The position numbers were made by a program, and so were the translations under genes. 26,885 nt of DNA from ZC4RG35 sp964388105. Its GTDB lineage: Bacteria > Actinomycetota > Acidimicrobiia > Spongiisociales > ZC4RG35. The stretch is from the NCBI GenBank assembly GCA_964388105.1, contig CAYLYQ010000025.1:1-26885 (forward strand), in the 5' to 3' direction. Under the pieces are notes generated by a model. It ran no database searches and was not told where the DNA came from. It worked only from the letters and a program-made list of their open reading frames with translations. Below, piece after piece: positions 14,770-21,275 of this stretch (positions within the stretch are counted from its first letter, which is position 1; every line of letters begins with the position of its first letter).

Positions 14770-14796
14770 GAGGCCAGGGTATTACCGTCGGGCCCG
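14770..14796. promoter_or_regulatory. Compact divergent leaderless promoters (SDR / aryl-CoA ligase)
   Basis: Only 27 bp lie between two divergent GTG starts. Minus strand: TACCCT (14781-14776), 6 nt before GTG 14769. Plus strand: TACCGT (14783-14788), 8 nt before GTG 14797. The two -10 boxes stand back to back around the GTATTAC/GTAATAC sequence. No -35 or Shine-Dalgarno is visible. Same layout as at 4084-4108. Confidence 0.5.
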
Positions 14797-16284
14797 GTGA
14801 CCGACTGGCCTGAAGTCCTCAACGCCGACGGGTTCTTCCTGCGTGACGACCTCGCAGAGAAAGGTGACCGGGTCGCGCTGCGCCTCGACGACGGGTACGT
14901 CACCTACGCCGAGGTCGACCGACGTGCCTCGGGCTTCGCTTCTCTCCTCACCTCGGCCGGAGTGGGAAAGGGTGATCGCGTCTTCGTCTTGCTCGACGAC
15001 GGCCTCGACTACCCGGCCGCCATTTTCGGGATCATGAGGATCGGGGCGGTGGTCGTGATGATCAACCCGGAGCTGACTCCAGGGGTGCTCTCTGGGGTCG
15101 TTGCCATGGCGGAGCCCGCGGCGGCCATCGTCGGGGTTGCCCATGCGCCGCGTTTCGAGGGTGCGGTGGGGGCCGGGGGCCCGGTGATCATCCCGGTAGA
15201 GCCCGGGATGACGGTCCCCGAGGTCGACGTCCCGACCACACCGACCTCACCCGAAGACCCGGCCGTCTGGCTGTTCAGCGGCGGGACCACCGGCCTTCCC
15301 AAGGCCGCTCCGCAGACCCACAGGAGCCTGGTGAACACCACACGGCTCTACGGGCATGGCGTCCTCTGCCTCGAGCCCGAGGACGTGACGATCGCCGTCC
15401 CCAAGCTGTACTTCGGCTACGCCACCGGATCCAATCTCCTCTTCCCGTTCTCGGTCGGTGCGTCGAGCGTCCTGTTCGCGGGACCACCCACTCCGGAAGC
15501 GATCTTCGAGAGGGTGGAGCGCCATCGCGCCACCGTGCTCGTCAACGTGCCGTCGGCGATCAACAAGATGGTGAGCAAACCGGGCGGCGACCTGTCATCC
15601 TTGCGGCTGGCCACCTCGGCCGGGGAGGCACTGCCGGACGCCCTGTACCGGCGTTGGGTCGAGCGATTCGGCGTCGAGCTCCTCGACGGTCTGGGCACCG
15701 CCGAGATGTGGCACATCTTCGTTTCCAACCAGCCGGGAGATGTCAGGCCGGGAACGCTCGGGAAGGTGGTGCCTGGCTTCGAGATCAAGGCCTGCGACGA
15801 GGACGGTGAGGAGGTTCCACCGGGCGAGGTGGGCCGGCTGTGGGTCAAGGGTGACTCGCTGGGGCTCGGTTACTGGGGCGACCCCGATCGCACCGCCGAA
15901 GCCTTCCGGCCTCCGTGGTTCGTTGGCGGCGACCTGGTGTCCATCGATGCCGACGGGTACGTCACCCATCGTGGGCGCGCCGACGATGCCATCAAGGTGA
16001 AAGGGAAGTGGTTCCGGCCGCAGGAACTGGAGTCGGTTCTCCTCGAGCATCCGGCGGTTGCCTCGTGTGCGGTCGTGGCGGTCGCGGACGAAGCGGGGCT
16101 CAACCGTCCGGTGGCCTTCGTCGTGCGCTCCGGAGAGGTGAGCGAGCAGGATCTCGTCGACTGGTCGCTGGCTCGCCTGGAGGCCTACAAGCATCCCCGT
16201 CGCATCTGGTTCCTGGACACATTGCCGCAGACCCATCTCGGCAAGGTCGACCGGGGAGCCCTCCGCCGCCTGGCGGACCACTGA
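14797..16284 (+). CDS. Aryl-CoA ligase, benzoate-CoA ligase family (AMP-forming)
   Basis: 495 residues; activates an aromatic acid with ATP to the acyl-adenylate and then to the CoA thioester. Seen: P-loop motif SGGTTGLPK (161-169), YFGYATGSNLLFPF (205-218), which is typical of benzoate-CoA ligases rather than fatty-acid ligases, LATSAGEALP, DGLGTAEMWHIFVSN, GDLVSIDADGYVTHRGRADDAIKVKGKWFRPQELE, and the catalytic Lys483 in THLGKVDRG. Start: GTG 14797 (VTDWPEVLNADGF); the long frame upstream is antisense to the SDR gene. It lies divergent from SDR-TDO-kynureninase, so anthranilate is an attractive substrate; benzoate or hydroxybenzoates are equally possible by sequence. Confidence 0.9.
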   Translation: MTDWPEVLNADGFFLRDDLAEKGDRVALRLDDGYVTYAEVDRRASGFASLLTSAGVGKGDRVFVLLDDGLDYPAAIFGIMRIGAVVVMINPELTPGVLSGVVAMAEPAAAIVGVAHAPRFEGAVGAGGPVIIPVEPGMTVPEVDVPTTPTSPEDPAVWLFSGGTTGLPKAAPQTHRSLVNTTRLYGHGVLCLEPEDVTIAVPKLYFGYATGSNLLFPFSVGASSVLFAGPPTPEAIFERVERHRATVLVNVPSAINKMVSKPGGDLSSLRLATSAGEALPDALYRRWVERFGVELLDGLGTAEMWHIFVSNQPGDVRPGTLGKVVPGFEIKACDEDGEEVPPGEVGRLWVKGDSLGLGYWGDPDRTAEAFRPPWFVGGDLVSIDADGYVTHRGRADDAIKVKGKWFRPQELESVLLEHPAVASCAVVAVADEAGLNRPVAFVVRSGEVSEQDLVDWSLARLEAYKHPRRIWFLDTLPQTHLGKVDRGALRRLADH

Positions 16285-16286
16285 CC

Positions 16287-16350
16287 AAAGGATTTCTCCC
16301 CCACCTGTGGGGGAGTACCCGAGCGCAGCGAGGGGGGAGGGGGTGAGGTC
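16287..16350 (+). repeat. GC-rich hairpin repeat, copy B (3' of aryl-CoA ligase)
   Basis: Starts AAAGGATTTCTCCCCC 2 nt after the ligase stop. Perfect 9-bp stem CTCCCCCAC/GTGGGGGAG (16296-16304 with 16307-16315, 2-nt loop), then TACCCGAGCGCAGCGAGG and a G-rich run. Same order and orientation as copies A and C. Confidence 0.72.
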
Positions 16351-16380
16351 CCAAGTCATGTCCGCCCCATCGCGCTCTTG

Positions 16381-16401
16381 TAGTATCGAACACATGTTCG
16401 G
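16381..16401 (+). promoter_or_regulatory. dinB -10 box and LexA (SOS) box overlapping the start codon
   Basis: CGAACACATGTTCG (16387-16400) fits the Gram-positive/actinobacterial LexA consensus CGAACRNRYGTTYG at every position. Its centre contains the dinB ATG (16394-16396). TAGTAT (16381-16386) directly precedes it, 7 nt before the ATG, as a -10 box. LexA bound here would cover the transcription start, so induction by DNA damage is expected. Confidence 0.85.
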
Positions 16402-17617
16402 GGAGCCGACCATTCTCCACGCCGACCTGGACGCCTTCTACGCCTCGGTCGAGCAGATGCTGGAACCGAAGCTCAGAGGCAAGCCCGTCCTGGTGGGCGG
16501 CGGAATCGTGGTCGCTGCGTCCTACGAGGCGCGGGCCTTCGGTGTTCATGCGCCGATGCCCGTGAGAGACGCTCTGGCACTGTGTCCGAGAGCAGTCGTG
16601 GTCGGTGGGCACTTCGAGCAGTACTTGGAGCTCTCCGACCGGGTGATGGAGATCCTGGGCGACGCCACGCCGGTGGTCGAGCAGATCTCGGTGGACGAGG
16701 CGTTTCTCGACGTCGCCGGCAGCGTTCATCTCCTGGGCCCGCCATCGGCCATCGCTCGCGAGCTGCGCCGGCGCGTGCGGAACGAACTGGGGCTTCCACT
16801 CTCCATCGGGATCGCCTCAACCAAGTTCCTGGCCAAGATCGCGTCGGCCCGCTCCAAGCCGGACGGTCTCCTCGTGGTTCCTCTCGGCACCGAAATCGAA
16901 TTCCTGCATCCCTTGCCGGTCGAGGCGATGTGGGGAGTGGGCCGCGTCACCTCGGTCCGGCTCCGGCGGCTCGGGATCCAGACCATCGGCGACTTGGCGA
17001 TGCTGTCCCCTCGAGGCATGGTCCCGGTGTTGGGTAAGGCGGCCGCTCACGGCCTCGTGGCTCTGGCCTGGAATCGGGACCCCCGGTCGGTGCGGGGCGG
17101 CCGCCGCGCGGGGAGCGTCGGGAGTCAGCAGGCCCTGGGGCGAGGACTGACCTCGGAGGAGGAGATGGGCACTGTGATGCTCGGGCTGGCCGACCGGGTG
17201 GGGAGGCGCCTGCGGTCGAATGGGAGGGTGGGGACCCACATCACGATCAGAGTCCGCTACCCGGGCCCGAGGGCGGTGACCAGGTCGCACGTCCTCTCCG
17301 GCCCGACCGCGTCGACCGCGACCTTGCACGAGGCCGGAATGGCCCTGCTTCGCCGGGCATTGGAGGTGTCGGAGGGTGAGCCTGCGACTTTGATCGGCAT
17401 GTCCCTTTCCGGTCTGCGGTCGGACGCCGTCGTGCAACTCGCGCTCGACCTGGACGAAGGGTCGGCCCTCCAGCCGGGGTCGGCGACCGACCTCAGGCGC
17501 CAGTCACTCGACTCCTCGGTGGACGCGATCAGAAAGAAGTTCGGCCGTGACCTGATGCGGCTCGGGCGCTCCGGCAGGGGCGACGACTCCTTCCGTCGCC
17601 TGTCGGAACGCTCCTAA
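16394..17617 (+). CDS. dinB: DNA polymerase IV (Y-family, DinB)
   Basis: Error-prone translesion polymerase, 407 residues. Seen: palm residues Asp11 in HADLDAFYASVE and Asp101/Glu102 in EQISVDEAFLD, SIGIASTKFLAKIAS in the fingers/thumb region, the helix-hairpin-helix segment MWGVGRVTSVRLRRLGIQTIGDLA, then the little-finger domain with QALGRGLTSEEE. QLALDL (348-353) looks like a beta-clamp-binding motif; it lies 54 residues before the C-terminus rather than at its end. Start: ATG 16394, inside the LexA box and without a ribosome binding site, so the mRNA is probably leaderless. The 3' end overlaps the convergent acyltransferase gene by 4 nt. Confidence 0.96.
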   Translation: MFGEPTILHADLDAFYASVEQMLEPKLRGKPVLVGGGIVVAASYEARAFGVHAPMPVRDALALCPRAVVVGGHFEQYLELSDRVMEILGDATPVVEQISVDEAFLDVAGSVHLLGPPSAIARELRRRVRNELGLPLSIGIASTKFLAKIASARSKPDGLLVVPLGTEIEFLHPLPVEAMWGVGRVTSVRLRRLGIQTIGDLAMLSPRGMVPVLGKAAAHGLVALAWNRDPRSVRGGRRAGSVGSQQALGRGLTSEEEMGTVMLGLADRVGRRLRSNGRVGTHITIRVRYPGPRAVTRSHVLSGPTASTATLHEAGMALLRRALEVSEGEPATLIGMSLSGLRSDAVVQLALDLDEGSALQPGSATDLRRQSLDSSVDAIRKKFGRDLMRLGRSGRGDDSFRRLSERS

Positions 17618-18180
17618 CCCTCCTCGACGACGCGAATCGGGCCCTGCTTCTCCGGGTGCCTGCCCTTCGCCCCGGCGTACGTCTGTCGAATCCGGTCCAT
17701 GAACGCGGTCACGTCGCCGTCGTATCGGATCGCTGGGGCCAGGGTGATCGTCTTCGCTCCCCAGTCCATGATTCCCGGGACCACCGGCACTTCGGCGCTT
17801 TGGGCCATTCTGAGGAATCCCGACTTCCATTGGGGCGCCCACGCCCTGGTCCCCTCAGGGGCGACGACGAGCGCCATCTCGTCGGCGGACGCGAACGCTT
17901 CAGTGACCTGGGCGACGATCCCGCCCGGCCGGCGCCGATCGACCGGAATCCCTCCGAGTGCCCTGAAGAAATATCCGAAGGGCCACCGGAACAGCGTGTG
18001 CTTTCCGAGGTATCGGGCCCTGATGCGGAAGGCCCCCATGGCCGCCATGAACCCGAAGAAGTCCCAGTTCGAGGTGTGCGGCGCGCCGAGGACCATGAAC
18101 TTGGGATCCGGTGGCGGCCCTCCCTCGAACTTCCAACCGAGGCGAACGAAGGCCCAATGGACCAGGCGGTTCAAGAACAC
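17614..18180 (-). CDS. Lysophospholipid/1-acylglycerol-3-phosphate acyltransferase family protein
   Basis: 188 residues, a short PlsC-fold acyltransferase. Seen: the catalytic HX4D motif as PHTSNWDF (His35, Asp40), GGIPVDR (77-82) and APEGTR (107-112), the acyltransferase blocks for catalysis and glycerol-phosphate binding. It probably acylates a lysophospholipid or related acceptor at the inner membrane face; the acceptor is unknown. Start: GTG 18180 (MFLNRLVHW), 10 nt after the stop of the DUF5671-like gene, so probably cotranscribed with it. No separate membrane anchor is evident beyond the hydrophobic N-terminus. Confidence 0.86.
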   Translation of the reverse strand: MFLNRLVHWAFVRLGWKFEGGPPPDPKFMVLGAPHTSNWDFFGFMAAMGAFRIRARYLGKHTLFRWPFGYFFRALGGIPVDRRRPGGIVAQVTEAFASADEMALVVAPEGTRAWAPQWKSGFLRMAQSAEVPVVPGIMDWGAKTITLAPAIRYDGDVTAFMDRIRQTYAGAKGRHPEKQGPIRVVEEG

Positions 18181-18190
18181 TTACGTTCCG

Positions 18191-19825
18191 TCAGCGGAGC
18201 GGGGCCACTCGGAAACCGGTCTCGTCCACCCAAACCATCGAAGGGCGACCGTCCACGGCGGCGACGATGGCGTCGGCCATCTCGTCGCTGATGACCCCTG
18301 AATCGTCGTCCCTGTACATCACACGCATCTTCGCCTGCCGGGGCAACTTCGAAGCCAGCATCCCGGGATGTGATGCGATCACCGTGACCGTGAAGGGGGC
18401 TATCTCTTCCCCAGTTTCGAAGAGGTCCCGGTCGAGTGCGTAGGTGCGGAGCAGATGCCACGCCCCCAGACCTGCGGCGACGAACAGGGCGGCGACTGGG
18501 ATTGCGGCGTCGGACAGCCCCTCGTCGACGCCCAATGCAGCCTGGAAGACCATGACGAGGAAGGAGATCAAGGCGACCGCCGACGTCACGGCGGTGATGA
18601 TCCCCAGGACCAGCAGGTACAGCCGCCGGGGGGTGGCGGCAGCCTCCACCGTGCGTTCGGCTTTCTGGCCTCTCTGCCAATACCGGTACCAGAGCCCGAG
18701 TGCCGTCAGCCCTGCCACTGCGCCCATGATCGAAACTTCCGCCTCGTCCCCGACGAAGGTGGCGGACGAGAGGACAACGGTGACCAGGAGCGTGAAGGAC
18801 GCGATGATCCCGACCACGCCGATCGCCGCCAACAGATACTCGTAGAACCGGACGCTGTCGCTGCGTTCGCTTCCCAACACCGCCCGATGGTGCTGCCAGG
18901 CGGCGAAGGCGACGATCGCCACCGTCAGTGCCGCCGGGAGGAAGCTGAAGTAACTGCCGGCCGTCTCGTCGGTGCGGCCGAAGAGGAAGATGAGCGTCAT
19001 CCCGAGCGTGACCACGCCCGCTCCCAGCATGGCCGCCATCGAGCCAACCGAGACAACGATCGCCCAGGCCCTCCTTGCCGGTCCGTGCCCCTCTTTCCAT
19101 CCCTTCAGCCAGCGATACCACCAGACGGGCAGGCCTGTGAGGAGCAGTGCCAACGACTCGAGGACCCCAGGGCCGAAAGACGGCGTGTTGGTCATCAGGT
19201 CGTAGAGCGACAGCAGCCCCTCGTAGAGGATCCCGCCCACGCCCATGACCAGAGGGACGAATCCGATGGCGGCGCCCACGGTGAGGGGGATCTCGTGGGC
19301 TTGGCGGGGAAGCGGCGTGTCCCGCACCGCGAACTCGTGGAATACGAACGCGGCCAGGTAGATGAGGACGTCGGTCCAGGGTGGGTTGCCGGTGCCGGTG
19401 AAGAGCCGGTTGAGGGTCTGGCCGAGGGCGACGACCAGGGCGATCGTCACCACCAGCTCGATGATCGTCAGGTACAGCGTCCAGCCGCCGACGCCTGCCC
19501 CCTGCTGCCGTCGCTTGCGCTGGCGGATCCAGAGGATGATGGCGATGGGGGCCGATACGGCGATCGCCGCCAGTGAGGAGGCGACCTGCCGCTCCGGCTC
19601 GAAGAAGAACGGGTCGCTGGGGAAGGCAGCCCGGCCGAGGCCCGCCACGGCGAACACCAGGACGAGCACGGCCACAGCCATGAGCAGGTAGGTGACGATG
19701 TCGGCGCCCAGCGAGACGTCGTCACCCTTTCCGACGGGTCTCGCCCGCCGCGCCAAGGCGATGACGCCGATGATGGCTCCGGCGATGACTGCCGCAAAGA
19801 GAATCCCCAACAGCCCGAAGTTCAT
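18191..19825 (-). CDS. Polytopic membrane protein with DUF5671-like repeats
   Basis: 544 residues with about 13 membrane helices (about 5-460) and a soluble C-terminal tail (about 465-544). Five repeat units end in a similar Trp/Arg-rich turn: ILWIRQRKRR, VWWYRWLKGW, AAWQHHRAVL, GLWYRYWQRG and GAWHLLRTYA. Several units begin with an (R)xYxYLLxxIG-like segment, as in RRLYLLVLGII and VRFYEYLLAAIG. This matches the repeat style I know as DUF5671; function is unknown. Start: ATG 19825, 10 nt after the stop of the TM/NTF2-like gene. Neighbours suggest an envelope or lipid role, which is weak evidence. Confidence 0.72.
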   Translation of the reverse strand: MNFGLLGILFAAVIAGAIIGVIALARRARPVGKGDDVSLGADIVTYLLMAVAVLVLVFAVAGLGRAAFPSDPFFFEPERQVASSLAAIAVSAPIAIILWIRQRKRRQQGAGVGGWTLYLTIIELVVTIALVVALGQTLNRLFTGTGNPPWTDVLIYLAAFVFHEFAVRDTPLPRQAHEIPLTVGAAIGFVPLVMGVGGILYEGLLSLYDLMTNTPSFGPGVLESLALLLTGLPVWWYRWLKGWKEGHGPARRAWAIVVSVGSMAAMLGAGVVTLGMTLIFLFGRTDETAGSYFSFLPAALTVAIVAFAAWQHHRAVLGSERSDSVRFYEYLLAAIGVVGIIASFTLLVTVVLSSATFVGDEAEVSIMGAVAGLTALGLWYRYWQRGQKAERTVEAAATPRRLYLLVLGIITAVTSAVALISFLVMVFQAALGVDEGLSDAAIPVAALFVAAGLGAWHLLRTYALDRDLFETGEEIAPFTVTVIASHPGMLASKLPRQAKMRVMYRDDDSGVISDEMADAIVAAVDGRPSMVWVDETGFRVAPLR

Positions 19826-19835
19826 TGCGTCTCCC

Positions 19836-20279
19836 TCAACAGTTCCATCGGAAATGCGGCCACGGATCGCCCGTCAAGTACCAAAAGCCGTCACGCTGCA
19901 CCATGGTGAAGTCGACTCGATTCGACCAGCCGTCGAAGATCCCGCCACTGCCGAACCGGAGTTCCATGATGATCGTCGCGGTTCCGTCCCGGAGGTGTGT
20001 CTCCTGATGCACCGCACTGAAGACCTCGGTGCCGATGGCGCTTCCGATGTCGGTGGGTTCGCATCCTTCGAAGTCCTCGGGGTCCAAGAATCGGAATGCC
20101 TGCTCCCAGTCTCGGTCGGCGACGCCTTGCAGGTAGAGGCGAAGCGCCCCCTCAGGGGTCGTCGGATCGGCGGTGCCCTGCCCTCGGATCAGAGCGACGG
20201 CGCCGAGCACGATGACGAGAACCGCGAGACCCGCGGGGACAGCCCACGCGGGGAGGCGAGATCTCGAGGCTTCGCTCAC
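19836..20279 (-). CDS. Membrane-anchored protein with NTF2-like outside domain
   Basis: 147 residues. Seen: a short polar start, one membrane segment (about 11-33), then a 110-residue outside domain with TPEGALRLYLQGVADRDWEQAFRFLDPEDF, a common beginning of NTF2-like/DUF4878 domains, and closing strands RVDFTMVQRDGFWYLTGDPW. Not recognised as a specific family; no catalytic residues can be named. Start: GTG 20279 with TACTCT at 20286-20291, 6 nt upstream (leaderless). First of three closely spaced genes with the DUF5671-like protein and the acyltransferase. Confidence 0.7.
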   Translation of the reverse strand: MSEASRSRLPAWAVPAGLAVLVIVLGAVALIRGQGTADPTTPEGALRLYLQGVADRDWEQAFRFLDPEDFEGCEPTDIGSAIGTEVFSAVHQETHLRDGTATIIMELRFGSGGIFDGWSNRVDFTMVQRDGFWYLTGDPWPHFRWNC

Positions 20280-20285
20280 ATCACA

Positions 20286-20291
20286 AGAGTA
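20286..20291 (-). promoter_or_regulatory. -10 box of the TM/NTF2-like gene
   Basis: TACTCT on the minus strand, 6 nt before GTG 20279. The same hexamer is used 7 nt before mdh (24969-24974). Confidence 0.42.
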
Positions 20292-20322
20292 GATGGCGGC
20301 AGGGCTCGATTGGTTCCCACCG

Positions 20323-20625
20323 CTAGTCCTGCATCCCGAGAGCTTTCATGCCCCCGGCCATGTTGGCGACGTCCTCGAACCCCAGGTGGATGAGGTACGC
20401 GGCCACCTGGTGCGATCTGGAGCCCGACCTGCAGACACATAGGATCGGACGGTCTCGCGGCAACTCGTCGAGCTTCTGCACGAGCTCGCTCATGGCGATC
20501 AGCGTGGCGCCGGGCAGCGTGCCCAGGCTCCACTCGGACTCCTCACGGACATCGAGGAGCACGGGGTCACGGCCGGCGGCCCACGACTCCCATTCCCGGG
20601 CGGGGACTGTTGGGACGCTTTTCAC
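20323..20625 (-). CDS. Rhodanese-like domain protein
   Basis: 100 residues, a single rhodanese domain. Seen: VLLDVREESEWSLGTLPGA, the active-site loop CRSGSRS with Cys65 (six-residue loop, typical of sulfurtransferases), and the closing VANMAGGMKALG. It probably carries persulfide sulfur; donor and acceptor are unknown. Start: GTG 20625 (VKSVPTVPAREW), which sits at the expected domain start and has TACCAT 7 nt upstream. The frame is open upstream to 20706 but that part would overlap purN. Divergent from purN. Confidence 0.87.
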   Translation of the reverse strand: MKSVPTVPAREWESWAAGRDPVLLDVREESEWSLGTLPGATLIAMSELVQKLDELPRDRPILCVCRSGSRSHQVAAYLIHLGFEDVANMAGGMKALGMQD

Positions 20626-20681
20626 ATTGAAGATGGTATCGGCGGCGCGCCCTACACTCGCCCCAGCCCACCGCCGGAGGA
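20626..20681. promoter_or_regulatory. Divergent promoter region (rhodanese / purN)
   Basis: Minus strand: TACCAT (20638-20633), 7 nt before GTG 20625. Plus strand: TACACT (20653-20658) with GGAGG (20676-20680) ending 1 nt before the purN ATG. The purN Shine-Dalgarno is unusually close to the start. Confidence 0.45.
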
Positions 20682-21275
20682 ATGATCGACATCGCAGTGC
20701 TCGCATCGGGATCGGGCACCAACCTCCAGGCCCTCCTCGACGCGCCGGAAGTGCGCGGCCACATCGTCCTGGTGGTCTCCGACCGGGCCGACGCCGGCGC
20801 CTTGGACCGGGCGCGCGTGGCAGGGATCAGGACGGCTGTGATCCCGTTCTCGGCGTTCCCCGACCGGCGGTCCTTCTCGATTGCGGTCGCGGACGCGGTC
20901 GAGGAGGCGGGCGCCAAAGGCGTGGTTCTGGCCGGGTTCATGAGGGTGCTGTCCGCAGAGTTCATCGATCGCTTCCCAGGCCGGATCCTCAACGTCCATC
21001 CTTCTCTGCTGCCTCTGTTCCCTGGCGCCCGTGCTGTCGAGGCCGCTCTCGACGCCGGGGTCTCGGTGACCGGAGTGACGGTTCACTTCGTCGACGAGAA
21101 GGTCGACCACGGGCCGACCCTTCGCCAGGTCGAGGTCCCCGTCCTGCCGGGTGACGACGCCGAGACCCTGCACGCTCGGATCAAGGATGTGGAGCATCGC
21201 ATCTACCCCGAAGTCGTCGCCAGATTCGTCGCGGGGAGGGTCGCGCTGATCGGCGACCGGGTGGTGGAATCGTGA
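20682..21275 (+). CDS. purN: Phosphoribosylglycinamide formyltransferase (PurN)
   Basis: Transfers the formyl group of 10-formyl-THF to GAR in purine synthesis. 197 residues, normal. Seen: N-terminal IAVLASGSGTNLQALLD, LAGFMRVLS, catalytic Asn104 and His106 in ILNVHPSLLPLFPGA, VTVHFVDEKVDHGP with Asp142, matching E. coli Asn106, His108 and Asp144, and the closing DAETLHARIKDVEHRIYPEV. Its stop overlaps the purH GTG start (GTGA), so PurN and PurH are translationally coupled. FolD, two genes on, supplies the 10-formyl-THF used by both. Confidence 0.97.
   Translation: MIDIAVLASGSGTNLQALLDAPEVRGHIVLVVSDRADAGALDRARVAGIRTAVIPFSAFPDRRSFSIAVADAVEEAGAKGVVLAGFMRVLSAEFIDRFPGRILNVHPSLLPLFPGARAVEAALDAGVSVTGVTVHFVDEKVDHGPTLRQVEVPVLPGDDAETLHARIKDVEHRIYPEVVARFVAGRVALIGDRVVES

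Noticed and set aside
13957..14796. 280-codon upstream extension of the aryl-CoA ligase
   Set aside because: It runs antisense through the SDR gene and has no similarity to ligases; the ligase domain begins at GTG 14797.
18455..19576. Open frame of 373 codons antisense to the DUF5671-like gene
   Set aside because: Hydrophilic Gly/Asp/Gln/Arg-rich shadow of membrane-protein codons; no family resemblance.
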